Shown: positions 45,685-54,523 of the stretch, in pieces
Position numbering within the stretch: position 1 is the first letter of the stretch
Layout of the letters: each line of letters starts with the position of its first letter
Position numbers and translations under genes: made by a program
Origin: Vagococcus acidifermentans
GTDB taxonomy: Bacteria > Bacillota > Bacilli > Lactobacillales > Vagococcaceae
NCBI RefSeq assembly: GCF_003987655.1
Contig: NZ_NGKC01000007.1
Span: 62,001-126,000 of the forward strand
DNA: 64,000 nt
Reading direction: 5' to 3'
The notes under the pieces: model-generated
Told to the model about the DNA's origin: nothing
Database searches by the model: none
Seen by the model: the letters and a program-made list of their open reading frames with translations, nothing else

Positions 45685-46615
45685 GATCGCCTACTTTCAA
45701 TTCCTTGCCGACGCCATTTAAAAAATCGACAGCAGTCAGCTGGCCTTTGCCGGCCGGTTGCAGACGATTGATTTGCAGGACAGTCCCGCCTCCTGCCGCA
45801 ATCCGGAAATCCTGTTTCTTAGCAGCAATGATAGTCCCCGGTTCGGCGCCGGTCGTTTCGTCTGTCGGCGTGACATCCCACAGCTTCCAGCGCTGTCCGC
45901 GGTAAGTCGTAAACGCCACCGGCCACGGACGCAGTCCCCTGACATGATAATCAATCTGTTCAGCTGATTGCTGCCAATTGATTTGTTCCTGCTCTTTGGT
46001 GATATTCGGCGAAAAGCTGACCAGCTGTTCATCTTGCGGCACAGCTTCAGCCGACCCGTCAATGATTGCCGGCAATGTTTCAAGCAGCAGGTCGCGGCCT
46101 AAAAGACTCAGTTTGTCAAACATCGTGCCGACATCATCTGCTGCACCGATGGGCAGGCTTCTTTGGCTGAAAACCGGGCCGGCATCCATTTTTTTAACCA
46201 TTCGCATTATCGTCACGCCGGTTTCGCTCTCTCCTGACATGATTGCATAGTGGACCGGCGCTCCGCCACGATACTTTGGCAATAATGACGCATGCACATT
46301 GACAGCCCCATAGACTGGTGCATGCAACAGCGCCTCCGGCAAAAACTGCCCGAAAGCTGCCGTCACGATGAGGTCAGGAGCTAGCGACAGCACTTCGGCC
46401 ATTTCAGGAGAGCCGGATATTTTTTCAGGCTGCAGCACGGGGAGGCCATGCGCGAGCGCTGCCTGTTTGACTGGCGGCGGTGTCACGATTTTTTTCCTGC
46501 CGACTGGCCGGTCCGGCTGTGTGACAACAGCCAGCACATCATAGCCGGCCGCAACCAGCCCGTCCAAAATCGGCACTGAAAATTGGGGCGTACCCATAAA
46601 CACAATACTAGTCAT
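45674..46615 (-). CDS. fmt: Methionyl-tRNA formyltransferase
   Basis: A 313-residue enzyme that formylates initiator Met-tRNA using 10-formyl-THF. Seen: IVFMGTPQFSVPILDGLV, LPEALLHAPVYGAVNVHASLLPKYRGGAPVHYAIMSGESETGVTIMRMV (the catalytic Asn-His-Ser-Leu-Leu-Pro block) and a C-terminal OB domain. Start: ATG at 46615 is 9 nt after GGAGG; an ATG two codons earlier is only 3 nt from it. It overlaps def by 8 bp; the two genes act in sequence on N-terminal formyl-methionine. Confidence 0.97.
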   Translation of the reverse strand: MTSIVFMGTPQFSVPILDGLVAAGYDVLAVVTQPDRPVGRKKIVTPPPVKQAALAHGLPVLQPEKISGSPEMAEVLSLAPDLIVTAAFGQFLPEALLHAPVYGAVNVHASLLPKYRGGAPVHYAIMSGESETGVTIMRMVKKMDAGPVFSQRSLPIGAADDVGTMFDKLSLLGRDLLLETLPAIIDGSAEAVPQDEQLVSFSPNITKEQEQINWQQSAEQIDYHVRGLRPWPVAFTTYRGQRWKLWDVTPTDETTGAEPGTIIAAKKQDFRIAAGGGTVLQINRLQPAGKGQLTAVDFLNGVGKELKVGDRVG

Positions 46616-47102
46616 CGTCATGTTCCTCCATATATTCCTCAAGTTCTTCCGGCGTCAATCGCCGAATCATGCGGTCAGTGAACAAACCGCCATCCAAATG
46701 CTCTATTTCGTGTTGAATAATCCGTGCGGCATAATCATGCGCAACCAGCTCATTTTCATAACCTTCCCTGTCCACATAACGGACAGCAATTTTGGCGGCA
46801 CGCTTCACTGTGCCGAACACATCAGGAAAACTGAGACAGCCTTCCACATCAACTGCTTCACCTTCCTGCATGATGAGTTTTGGGTTAATCAGTTCAAGCG
46901 GTCCGCTCTCGTCATCCGTTTCAACAATCGCCACGCGCAAAGACTGGCCTACTTGCGGGGCCGCCAGCCCGACGCCGTCATAAGCCTGCATCGTTTCCTG
47001 CATATCATCCAGCAGCTGAATCACGGCGTTTGTTATTTCTGTCACTGCTGCCGCCCGCTTTGTCAGTATCTCGTCAGGGTACGTCACTATTGGTAAAATC
47101 AT
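46608..47102 (-). CDS. def: Peptide deformylase
   Basis: A 164-residue metallo-hydrolase that removes the formyl group from nascent proteins. Seen: motif 1 GVGLAAPQVGQS, motif 2 EGCLSFPD and motif 3 QHEIEHLDG, with the Cys and two His metal ligands intact. Start: the second of two adjacent ATGs (47102), 6 nt after AAAGGAG; the first is only 3 nt away. Length fits the type I class, as do the compact loops. Confidence 0.97.
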   Translation of the reverse strand: MILPIVTYPDEILTKRAAAVTEITNAVIQLLDDMQETMQAYDGVGLAAPQVGQSLRVAIVETDDESGPLELINPKLIMQEGEAVDVEGCLSFPDVFGTVKRAAKIAVRYVDREGYENELVAHDYAARIIQHEIEHLDGGLFTDRMIRRLTPEELEEYMEEHDDD

Positions 47103-47113
47103 CATAAACTCCT

Positions 47114-49537
47114 TTAAATAAATTGTTGCGGTTCCACATCAATCGAGATGCGCAGACCCCGGCTGATTTCCCGCTGAGAGTCATTCAAAATCTGTTTCAG
47201 TCCGTCATGCAGCCGCGGCTCCTGTTTGTATTTAACCACGGTTTGGTACATATACCGTTTATTAACCCGGGCAACAGCTTTCGGTGTCGGCCCTAAAAGA
47301 ATGGCCTGAGGCGATAAAAACTGTCTGAGCAGCACAACGATTTCATACATTTTTTTAGCCGCCGCAGCTTCTTCTTCGTGGCTGACTACCAGTTGGACCG
47401 TAAAATAATACGGCGGGTAGTTGCCGCGGTGGCGGATAAACATTTCCTTCTGATAAAACGCCTCATAGTCCTGTGTGCCGGCCAGCTGGACCGCGTAATG
47501 GTTCGGATTGAATGTTTGAATCAGCACTTCTCCCGGTTTTTCAGCTCTGCCGGCGCGGCCGCTGACCTGCGTCAGCAATTGAAATGTCCGTTCGCTGGCG
47601 CGAAAATCAGGCAAATTTAAAGCCGTATCCGCGTTCAACACCCCGACGAGCGTGACATTCGGGAAATCCAGCCCTTTGGCAATCATCTGGGTTCCCAGCA
47701 AAATATCCGCGTCGCCGTTGCCGAACTGTGCCAGCAGACGTTCGTGCGCCCCTTTCCTTCTGGTCGTATCGACATCCATCCGAATGATGCGGCTTTCCGG
47801 CAGCAGCTGGGCCAGCTCTTCTTGCACCTTTTGCGTACCGGTGCCATAGTAGCGTATTTTATCACTGCCGCAAATCGGACATTCTCTGGGAATCGGCTCC
47901 TCGTGTCCGCAATAATGGCACTTCATCTTTTTGGTATCCATATGAAGCGTCAAGGAAATATCGCAATTCGGACAAGGCAGGACATACCCGCAGTCCCGGC
48001 ACATCACAAACGACGAATAGCCTCTGCGGTTCAGCATCAGGACACTTTGCTCCCCGCGTTCAAGCCGCTGGGAAAGTTTGTCCAGAAGCATCTGAGAAAA
48101 ATTGCCGGTACGGCGCTGCTGGTATTCCTGTTTCATATCAATAATAGTGATGGACGGCAGCGAGGCCTCCGGGTTGGCACGCTCTTGCAGCTGCAACAGC
48201 TGGTACACATTTTTTTGCGCGCGGGCACGCGATTCCAAAGACGGCGTCGCACTGCCCAGAACAACCGGGCACTGATGATACTTGCCGCGCCAGATGGCCA
48301 AATCACGGGCGTGATAGCGGGGCGACTCGTCTTGTTTATAACTTGTTTCATGTTCCTCGTCAATGACAATCAGCCCGATGTTCGTCAGCGGCGCAAAAAT
48401 AGCCGAGCGGGCACCAACGACGACCCGTGCTTCGTTCCGCTCGATTTTGCGCCACTCGTCGTATTTTTCCCCTTGCGACAGCCCGCTGTGCAAGACGGCT
48501 ACATCCTGCCCGAAGCGTTCTTTGAAACGGGTCACTGTTTGAGGCGTCAAAGAGATTTCCGGCACAAGCATGACGGCTGTTTTGCCGCGAGCCAGAGCTT
48601 CGGCAATCCCCTGCAAGTAGACTTCCGTTTTGCCGCTGCCGGTAATTCCTTGCAGCAGAAACACACAGTGCTGATTAGCCGCCATCTTCTCCTTAATGGC
48701 ATCGAGGGCTGACTGCTGTTCCGCATTTAACGGAAGCGGCAGGCTCTTTTTAAAAGTTTGGAAGCCGTACGGGTCGCGGTACACTTCTTTTTCAGTCAGT
48801 GTCAGCCAGCCGGCCGATTCAGCATCACGTATCGCCGGACGGCTGATGTCGTGCTCTTTCACTGCTTCATTGACAGTCATGCTGCCTGTCTTCAATGACA
48901 GCAGCAATGACAGCAGTTTTTTCTTTTGAACCGCATTTTTCCGTAACTTCTGCGCTTCTGCCTGTAAGTCCTCCGCTGACATGGACGGCTGCATCACTGT
49001 TATTTTTTTGACTTTGTTCTTCGTTTTGACTTCGTATTGAATATCCACTTTGCCGGCTTGCCTCAAAGCGATGACTTCCCGCAAATAAGGCGACGATACC
49101 ACGTCCTCCCACGGCACTTCCGACAATCCCTGAAACACATCTTCTTTGATGTGTTCGGGCACCTCTTCATCTAAAAGGCACAATTTTTTCTGATAAGTCG
49201 AACGCATCACGCTCGGCAGCATCGTCTGCAGGCAAGTGATTTTAAATGAGAATGTCGTTTCTTTCATGTCATCTGCCAATAAAAGTAATTCATCGTTTAA
49301 AACTGGTGCTAAGTCCAGTACCGAGATAATCTTTTTCAGCGGCTGCGAAGCAGGAGTGTCAGTTTGACTTACCCCGACGACAAACCCTTGAATGTGGCGA
49401 TTGCCATTGCCAAAAGGCACCTCCACGCGCATGCCTGTCTCCACCAATGTCAAAAGCTCTTCCGGAATCTCATAGCTGAACGGCTGATCTGTTTGTCTGG
49501 TCGGTACATCTACGATGACATGTGCAATGTGCTGCAT
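47114..49537 (-). CDS. priA: Primosomal replication restart helicase PriA
   Basis: An 807-residue superfamily 2 helicase that reloads the replisome at collapsed forks. Seen: N-terminal 3'-DNA-binding domain, Walker A GITGSGKTEVYLQ, Walker B VIDEEHETSYKQ, and the two zinc-binding clusters CRDCGYVLPCPNC and CHYCGHEEPIPRECPICG (eight Cys), followed by GTQMIAKGLDFPNVTLVGV and VSGRAGRAEKPGEV. Start: ATG at 49537 with AAAGGTGG; the frame is open 57 codons further upstream, but that sequence holds the promoter and rpoZ terminator. coaBC, which precedes priA in Bacillus, is absent. Confidence 0.97.
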   Translation of the reverse strand: MQHIAHVIVDVPTRQTDQPFSYEIPEELLTLVETGMRVEVPFGNGNRHIQGFVVGVSQTDTPASQPLKKIISVLDLAPVLNDELLLLADDMKETTFSFKITCLQTMLPSVMRSTYQKKLCLLDEEVPEHIKEDVFQGLSEVPWEDVVSSPYLREVIALRQAGKVDIQYEVKTKNKVKKITVMQPSMSAEDLQAEAQKLRKNAVQKKKLLSLLLSLKTGSMTVNEAVKEHDISRPAIRDAESAGWLTLTEKEVYRDPYGFQTFKKSLPLPLNAEQQSALDAIKEKMAANQHCVFLLQGITGSGKTEVYLQGIAEALARGKTAVMLVPEISLTPQTVTRFKERFGQDVAVLHSGLSQGEKYDEWRKIERNEARVVVGARSAIFAPLTNIGLIVIDEEHETSYKQDESPRYHARDLAIWRGKYHQCPVVLGSATPSLESRARAQKNVYQLLQLQERANPEASLPSITIIDMKQEYQQRRTGNFSQMLLDKLSQRLERGEQSVLMLNRRGYSSFVMCRDCGYVLPCPNCDISLTLHMDTKKMKCHYCGHEEPIPRECPICGSDKIRYYGTGTQKVQEELAQLLPESRIIRMDVDTTRRKGAHERLLAQFGNGDADILLGTQMIAKGLDFPNVTLVGVLNADTALNLPDFRASERTFQLLTQVSGRAGRAEKPGEVLIQTFNPNHYAVQLAGTQDYEAFYQKEMFIRHRGNYPPYYFTVQLVVSHEEEAAAAKKMYEIVVLLRQFLSPQAILLGPTPKAVARVNKRYMYQTVVKYKQEPRLHDGLKQILNDSQREISRGLRISIDVEPQQFI

Positions 49538-49562
49538 TTCGCCACCACCTTTCGTTCTTTTT

Positions 49563-49591
49563 ATTGTACTAAAATTCCCGGCATTTGTCTT
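49563..49591 (-). promoter_or_regulatory. Promoter of the priA-def-fmt-rsmB-stp-prkC operon
   Basis: Minus strand: AAGACA (49586-49591), 17-nt spacer, TACAAT (49563-49568), 26 nt before the priA ATG. Confidence 0.6.
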
Positions 49592-49605
49592 TTTTGTTTT
49601 GTTCA

Positions 49606-49638
49606 TAAAAATAGAACAAGCATGACTGCCTGCTCTAT
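49606..49638 (-). terminator. Terminator after rpoZ
   Basis: Minus strand ATAGAGCAGGCA/TGCTTGTTCTAT (two G-T pairs) with a 4-nt loop, then TTTTT. Confidence 0.82.
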
Positions 49639-49643
49639 AATGT

Positions 49644-49955
49644 CTACATTTTACCTTCCATTTGAATGCGCTCTTCCAGTTCCTGCTGTTCCCGTCTTCT
49701 GGCTGCACGGCGCAACTCTTCTTGTCTCTTTAATAATGCCCGTTTCAATTCCGGATTCGGGTCAATCACCACATCGCCATTAGCGATTTCTTCAAGTGCC
49801 CGGCCGACATTTTTAAGTGAGGAAAATTTCTTTTCTTCAATCATCGGCTTGGCGCCGGCGTCCAGTTCATGGGCGCGCTTGCTGGCCAAAATCACTAGCG
49901 AATACTTTGAATCAATTCGTTCTAATAGATTGTCAATTGATGGATGTAACATCAT
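49644..49955 (-). CDS. rpoZ: DNA-directed RNA polymerase subunit omega
   Basis: A 103-residue omega subunit that stabilises RNA polymerase. Seen: [32 protein letters not shown], then [17 protein letters not shown]. The C-terminal third is a charged Arg/Glu/Gln helix ([20 protein letters not shown]). ATG follows the gmk stop with no gap (TAAATG); AAAGGGG inside gmk is the ribosome binding site. A second ATG follows directly. Confidence 0.95.
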   Translation of the reverse strand: MMLHPSIDNLLERIDSKYSLVILASKRAHELDAGAKPMIEEKKFSSLKNVGRALEEIANGDVVIDPNPELKRALLKRQEELRRAARRREQQELEERIQMEGKM

Positions 49956-50573
49956 TTATAGCCCCTTTATCATATTTTCGTATTTTTCTATCACGCGCGG
50001 CACTCGGTAGTGCTCGCTTTCAATAATTTTTTTTATGCGGTCAACGGCCAGCGAGACTTGGTCGTTGACGACTGCGTAATCGTAATGACGCATCATCTCG
50101 ATTTCTGCCTTGGCTATTTCCATGCGCTCATTGATCACGGCCATATCATCTGTCCCTCTGCCGACAATCCGGGATTTCAGTTCGACCAAATCCGGCGGAG
50201 TCAGAAAGATGAAAACACCGTCCGGTACTTTTTCTTTCACTTTCATCGCGCCTTGAACTTCTATTTCAAGGAAAACGTCTTTTCCCTCTTCCAACGTTTT
50301 GTTCACATATTCAAGCGGTGTGCCGTAGTAATTGCCGACATATTCCGCATATTCCAGCATCTCTCCGGAAGCTATCAGTTGTTCAAATTCTTCCCTGGTG
50401 CGAAAAAAGTAATCCACTCCCTCTTGTTCGCCTGCCCTTTTTTGACGGGTCGTCATTGATACTGAATATTCGAAATCATTGTCATCACTTTCGAATAGTG
50501 CTTTACGTACAGTGCCTTTGCCTACTCCGGAAGGGCCGGACAGGACAATCAGTAATCCTTTCTGTGCTGACAT
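49956..50573 (-). CDS. gmk: Guanylate kinase
   Basis: A 205-residue enzyme converting GMP to GDP. Seen: P-loop [51 protein letters not shown], and [15 protein letters not shown]. Ribosome binding site AAAGGAAG. It has its own promoter 97 bp downstream of yloC and forms a two-gene operon with rpoZ. Confidence 0.97.
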   Translation of the reverse strand: MSAQKGLLIVLSGPSGVGKGTVRKALFESDDNDFEYSVSMTTRQKRAGEQEGVDYFFRTREEFEQLIASGEMLEYAEYVGNYYGTPLEYVNKTLEEGKDVFLEIEVQGAMKVKEKVPDGVFIFLTPPDLVELKSRIVGRGTDDMAVINERMEIAKAEIEMMRHYDYAVVNDQVSLAVDRIKKIIESEHYRVPRVIEKYENMIKGL

Positions 50574-50617
50574 GGTGTCTTCCTTTCACTTACAAGTTCT
50601 TAGATAGTTTATTACCT

Positions 50618-50646
50618 ATTTTGCACTGTTTCTTATCTTTTTTCAA
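50618..50646 (-). promoter_or_regulatory. Promoter of gmk-rpoZ
   Basis: Minus strand: TTGAAA (50641-50646), 17-nt spacer, CAAAAT (50618-50623). Confidence 0.55.
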
Positions 50647-50670
50647 GTATTCCAGAAAAAAAAGCAAAAT

Positions 50671-51555
50671 CTATTCGACATTCTGTATTTGTTCACGAAT
50701 TTTTTCAAGGGTCGTTTTCATTTTGACAACCCGTTCTTTAATCGCAATCAGCGTTGTTTTGGAGCCGATTGTATTGATTTCCCGATTGATTTCCTGAATT
50801 AAAAAATCCATTTCTTTGCCGATCGGTTTATCCGAGCCGGTCATTTTGGCTAATGAAGCCAGATGAATGGCCAGACGATCCAGTTCTTCATGGATATCGC
50901 CTTTTTCAAGCATCAAGGTTACTTCAGTCAGAAGACGCACTTCATCCAGCTCGCCGCCTAACAAATCCGTCACTTTCTGGCGGAGCTTTTCCCCATACTC
51001 TGCTTCGAACTCAGCATGGTGCGCCCGCACTTCATCCGTATAAACACGCAACTGCTCCGCATAATCCACAATAAATTTGCGGATTTCTTCCCCTTCCGCC
51101 TGTCTGGAGTCATCAAGCTTTGCCAGTGCTTCGCCGCAAGCAGTCAGCACCGTCTGAAAAAAATCGTCCGTGGCGATTTGTTTGTCGACCACTTCAAAAA
51201 AGGTTTCCTGTTGAACGACACCGGACAGAAAATCAGCCACTGAAACAGGTGTGTCGCCGTAACGTTCTTCCTGTGCCCTCGTCAATTCATCAACGACTTT
51301 GTCCAGCAGCCGCCAGTGAATCTTAATGTCTTTAAAACTGTCCAAATCTTTCTGAATCGTGATGAAACAATCGATACGTCCGCGATTCACCGTCTTTTTA
51401 ATCATCTTTTTCAGCGGCAGCTCCAGCTCATTGCACTCTCTGGGCATCCGCAGCTGCACATCCAAAAAACGGTGATTGACTGCCTTCATATCCACTTCAA
51501 CTTGATAGGCATCCGTCACTTTTACGCTCTTGCCAAAACCGGTCATACTTTTCAT
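50671..51555 (-). CDS. yloC: YicC/YloC family endoribonuclease
   Basis: A 294-residue protein of the YicC/YloC family; the E. coli and B. subtilis members are reported to be endoribonucleases. Seen: MKSMTGFGKS start, VEVDMKAVNHRFLDVQLRMPRE, DIHEELDRLAIHLASL and the C-terminal GKEMDFLIQEINREINTIGSKT block, conserved across the family. It lies 18 bp after ydbC and upstream of gmk as in Bacillus, but the small remA gene often found between them is absent. Confidence 0.94.
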   Translation of the reverse strand: MKSMTGFGKSVKVTDAYQVEVDMKAVNHRFLDVQLRMPRECNELELPLKKMIKKTVNRGRIDCFITIQKDLDSFKDIKIHWRLLDKVVDELTRAQEERYGDTPVSVADFLSGVVQQETFFEVVDKQIATDDFFQTVLTACGEALAKLDDSRQAEGEEIRKFIVDYAEQLRVYTDEVRAHHAEFEAEYGEKLRQKVTDLLGGELDEVRLLTEVTLMLEKGDIHEELDRLAIHLASLAKMTGSDKPIGKEMDFLIQEINREINTIGSKTTLIAIKERVVKMKTTLEKIREQIQNVE

Positions 51556-51573
51556 CAGACAGGGTCTCCTTAT

Positions 51574-51792
51574 CTACATTTTTTGCAGCGCTGTTTTCAG
51601 TGCCGCAAATTCTTCATTGCTCAACGTAGTGCCTTTGCCCATTTTTTCATGGTTCGGTGCCCAGTCCCGCAAATCAAATTTAGCCGGACGTCCGTTCCAG
51701 CTGACGAGATTGAGCTCTTTGCGCCAGCCCTTTGCATTTTCTGAAAGAACGGCTATTTCTTCTAAAATTTCATATGAAAAATCCTCTGCCAT
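51574..51792 (-). CDS. ydbC: YdbC family PC4-like ssDNA-binding protein
   Basis: A 72-residue protein matching Lactococcus YdbC, a bacterial homologue of the PC4/p15 transcription coactivator that binds single-stranded DNA as a dimer. Seen: VLSENAKGWRKELNLVSWNGR, KFDLRDWAP and HEKMGKGTTLSNEEF, which is nearly the lactococcal sequence as I remember it. ATG overlaps the last base of the patatin stop (TAATG), so its translation is probably coupled to that gene; yloC follows 18 bp later. A role in replication, repair or transcription is inferred from family only. Confidence 0.87.
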   Translation of the reverse strand: MAEDFSYEILEEIAVLSENAKGWRKELNLVSWNGRPAKFDLRDWAPNHEKMGKGTTLSNEEFAALKTALQKM

Positions 51793-53540
51793 TATGTCTC
51801 ATCCTCCTGATTGAGTAAAAATAATAAAAATAAAGCCCGGTAACTGTTTGCGATTGACATATCCATAAGCAGCGACAAGACATTGCCTTTGACTGACGAC
51901 TCGTCTTCTGCCTGCAAAAACCTGCAATAGTCCAGAATCAGCTGTTTATCCGAAATCGGCAGCTGCTGTTTGATAAATTGCTGTGTCCACTCGGGAAGAG
52001 AGTACAGCATCTCGCCTTCAGTCGAATGCTCTTCTTGGTGGGAGCTGAGTTCGCTTGTCAGTTCCTCCAGCAGCGCCTGCAGTGTATAGACGCGTGTCGG
52101 GTCGATATCAAACAGCTGGGCACTTAATTCTAAAATGACCGTCACGACCGTTTCAGGAACGACCCGGCTGCCATATAGCTTGCGAAACGCGCGCAACGTG
52201 TCATCATGAAACAACCTGCTCTCCTTCAAAGGATAACGCGCGTCCAGAAATTTGACAAACGATTGCGTCAACTCTTGGCTCTCCTGCATGAAACGTGCCA
52301 AAGGAAACGTGTAGAATTTTCCGGCATACCGCTCAAATCGTTTCATGGTTTCGAAATAGCCCAGTTTCATGTTCCAGTCTGAACGCTTGCCGTCGAACAG
52401 CAGTACTGTCCCCAGACTCCACGGGCTTTCCAGCTGAATATACGAAATGTCCGGCGGCAGCCGTAGCGGCTTGGTCAGCCCCGGTCCTTTGACATTGACT
52501 TCAATGATTTCTGTCGCACCATGGGCCAGCAAAACATCTGTCGGGATATTATTCCGATAGCCGCCGTCAACATAATACTCGCCGTCCACTTTAGCGGCTG
52601 CCATGGCTGGGAAAAATGACGCCGAGGCAAGCAGCCACAAAGGCAAATCGCTCTCTTTAGTGTCGGCTAGGGAAATGACGGTTTCTTTCATATCCGGGAT
52701 ATGCGTTGTGACAATGAAAAAATCTTTGCCTGAGCGGCTGATTTTTTGCTGATCCATCATGTCTGCAATCAGCTGCTGCAAAGGGGCCGTACTGACACCG
52801 ACGTTTCTGATAGCTGACACTGTCAGCTGCTGAATCGCTGAGACCAGTCCTTCCGGCGACAGTGCCTCAACACCCGCTTTTTTTTCGCTCGGAAACGAAA
52901 GAATCTGCTGCGTGTCGATGTCCTGCCACATCTTGACGGCCGCATCCAGCTCCCCTTGTAGTATCAGACCGCCGTTCAGCGCACCGACTGATGTGCCGCT
53001 GACCATTTCAAAGCTGATGCCCAGCTCCTCCAACGCGCGCCAAACTCCAATCTGATAAGCGCCTCTTGCGCCGCCCCCGCCGAGCACAAGACCGGTTCGG
53101 TAAGACAGCCGTGTGGCAAAACATCGGTAATTAGCCAGCTGCTCCTGCTGATACTGTCTTTGGGCAAAAAAATGATTGACGCGATTATCAATATCCCGAA
53201 TACAAAACGAAAGCTGGGACAAACGGTAGTTTTTGGCCAGTAAACACAGTTCCCGCTCAAATACCGACAGGCGTGTCAGCGGATTGTCCGGCCGGTCCAG
53301 CACCAAGGCGTTCTTAACTTGCAGCAGACCGTCTTTCATTACCACATGGACCGCAGCCATGAGACGTTTATGTGCCGCATAGCCAAAAACGCGACTGTAT
53401 TTATTCTGATGGTACAAGGCTTTTTTTAATTGCCCGCAAGACTGGCTGCGCGTCGCATAAAAAGGCAGCAATTGCAAACTTGTTTCAGCCATTTCAGCTA
53501 AAGCCGGCCAATCCGACGGGTATAATTTTTCGCAGTGCAC
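51792..53540 (-). CDS. Patatin-like phospholipase with acetyltransferase-like N-terminal domain
   Basis: A 582-residue protein. The middle is a patatin lipid acyl hydrolase: oxyanion loop [12 protein letters not shown] at 154-165, nucleophile Ser184 in GTSVG, and catalytic DGG at 325-327. Before it lies a 145-residue domain whose pattern ([40 protein letters not shown] ... [12 protein letters not shown]) resembles a GNAT acetyltransferase but lacks a clear acetyl-CoA loop. After it is about 200 residues of mostly helical sequence that I cannot assign. No signal peptide, so it should be cytosolic. Start: GTG at 53540 with GAGGAGGG. It overlaps ydbC by 1 bp. Confidence 0.85.
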   Translation of the reverse strand: MHCEKLYPSDWPALAEMAETSLQLLPFYATRSQSCGQLKKALYHQNKYSRVFGYAAHKRLMAAVHVVMKDGLLQVKNALVLDRPDNPLTRLSVFERELCLLAKNYRLSQLSFCIRDIDNRVNHFFAQRQYQQEQLANYRCFATRLSYRTGLVLGGGGARGAYQIGVWRALEELGISFEMVSGTSVGALNGGLILQGELDAAVKMWQDIDTQQILSFPSEKKAGVEALSPEGLVSAIQQLTVSAIRNVGVSTAPLQQLIADMMDQQKISRSGKDFFIVTTHIPDMKETVISLADTKESDLPLWLLASASFFPAMAAAKVDGEYYVDGGYRNNIPTDVLLAHGATEIIEVNVKGPGLTKPLRLPPDISYIQLESPWSLGTVLLFDGKRSDWNMKLGYFETMKRFERYAGKFYTFPLARFMQESQELTQSFVKFLDARYPLKESRLFHDDTLRAFRKLYGSRVVPETVVTVILELSAQLFDIDPTRVYTLQALLEELTSELSSHQEEHSTEGEMLYSLPEWTQQFIKQQLPISDKQLILDYCRFLQAEDESSVKGNVLSLLMDMSIANSYRALFLLFLLNQEDET

Positions 53541-53617
53541 CTGATTCCCTCCTCACTGAAAACCGATTGCTTCATGCGGATGACCACAATAAAAAACTGT
53601 CTATTTGATTTCTTTGT

Positions 53618-53646
53618 TTGACTAACAACCCATTCACTCGTATAAT
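53618..53646 (+). promoter_or_regulatory. Promoter of the 130-residue orphan gene
   Basis: TTGACT (53618-53623), 17-nt spacer, perfect TATAAT (53641-53646), 33 nt before the ATG. One of the best sigma-A promoters in the window. Confidence 0.82.
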
Positions 53647-53678
53647 ATTACTATGTGAGATTAAAGGAGGCGAAAAGA

Positions 53679-54071
53679 ATGACCGACAAAGAGAAGACTG
53701 CTGCAGACTCAGAAAACAGCGTCAAACGCTTCACACAGTTTTTATCTCGTTCGTCACAGAAGTTCTTATCATCATTTTTAGATGACGACATCAAGCTGCA
53801 GGAACAGCGTGACACCATTACCCAGAAAATCAATTTGGCCGTCGCTCAAGGAAGCATCGTCGTCATTCAATATCGTACAGCCACTAATTCCCGACAACGT
53901 GCCGCTTTCGAGTCAATTGTCGGCCGGATTTACCGGCATCAGACCAATTCAGACTCGCTGGTCATAAAATTGCAGTCGACTAATCAGGTCCGGATGATTT
54001 CCGCCAAAAACATCAAGCGCATCACCCTGATTAATTCAAGTACACCTGATACATTATCAGCCAATCCGTAA
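53679..54071 (+). CDS. Uncharacterised 130-residue protein
   Basis: Not recognised. Soluble, with no signal peptide or membrane helix. The N-terminal third is charged (TDKEKTAADSENSVKRFTQFLSRSSQKFL), and the rest looks beta-rich (INLAVAQGSIVVIQYRT, GRIYRHQTNSDSLVIKLQSTNQVRMISAKNIKRITLI), suggesting a small RNA- or DNA-binding barrel of Sm or YolD-like type; that is only a guess. Start: ATG at 53679, 7 nt after AAAGGAGG; an ATG eight codons earlier has no ribosome binding site. It has a near-consensus promoter and a strong terminator of its own, so it is a real, probably well expressed gene. Confidence 0.78.
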   Translation: MTDKEKTAADSENSVKRFTQFLSRSSQKFLSSFLDDDIKLQEQRDTITQKINLAVAQGSIVVIQYRTATNSRQRAAFESIVGRIYRHQTNSDSLVIKLQSTNQVRMISAKNIKRITLINSSTPDTLSANP

Positions 54072-54099
54072 CGAAGCAACGCGCTTCGTTATTTTTTTT
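54069..54099 (+). terminator. Terminator with both convergent stop codons in its stem
   Basis: Perfect stem TAACGAAGC/GCTTCGTTA with a 5-nt loop, then eight T. The first three bases are the TAA of the plus-strand gene, and the last three of the right arm are the complement of the acpS TAA (54089-54091). Confidence 0.9.
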
Positions 54100-54445
54100 C
54101 CAAAATAATTTGCGCAACAGCCGTGGTATCGGTATGGGTAATGGAAACATGCGCCCGTCCGTCAAAGGGCGACTGCGAGACATACGGACTGCCGTTGTCG
54201 TGCTTGAGTATCTCAATATCTCTTAAAGTCACTTTGCCGATACCGGTGCCGTAAGCTTTGGAAAAAGCTTCTTTGCACGCAAATCTGCCGGCAAGAAATT
54301 CGGTTTGGCGCTTGTGGCTGCCTAATTGATCAAAGAGCAGCCGTTCCCGGGCTGTCAGTACCCGATTGATGAATTTGGGATTGCGGGTAATAATATCTGA
54401 AATGCGCACCAATTCCACCGCATCAATGCCGATGCCGTATATCAT
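54089..54445 (-). CDS. acpS: Holo-[acyl-carrier-protein] synthase
   Basis: A 118-residue phosphopantetheinyl transferase that activates ACP, including the AcpP encoded at 33.4 kb. Seen: IYGIGIDAVELVRI (first metal-binding Asp), LAGRFACKEAFSKAYGTGIG (second acidic residue and Lys) and HVSITHTDTTAVA. Start: ATG at 54445 with GGAGGGG 8-9 nt upstream; open frame further upstream contains the promoter. Downstream of cshA, as in Bacillus, but the alr gene that often follows is absent. Confidence 0.95.
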   Translation of the reverse strand: MIYGIGIDAVELVRISDIITRNPKFINRVLTARERLLFDQLGSHKRQTEFLAGRFACKEAFSKAYGTGIGKVTLRDIEILKHDNGSPYVSQSPFDGRAHVSITHTDTTAVAQIILEKK

Positions 54446-54478
54446 GGACAAATCCCCTCCTATTAACATGTCATTCCC

Positions 54479-54484
54479 ATTATA
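54479..54484 (-). promoter_or_regulatory. Probable -10 of acpS
   Basis: Minus strand TATAAT, about 34 nt before the acpS ATG and just after the cshA terminator. The -35 is weak (TTTAAT at 54502-54507, inside the terminator). Confidence 0.5.
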
Positions 54485-54488
54485 ATAC

Positions 54489-54520
54489 AAAAAAAGCTAA
54501 TATTAAAATTAGCTTTTTTT
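54489..54520 (-). terminator. Terminator after cshA
   Basis: AAAAGCTAAT/ATTAGCTTTT stem with a short A+T loop and seven T on the minus strand, beginning just after the cshA stop. Confidence 0.85.
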
Positions 54521-54523
54521 AAG

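Noticed and set aside
47744-48712. 322-codon open frame opposite priA
   Set aside because: Antisense to a motif-complete PriA; no start signals and no recognisable protein.
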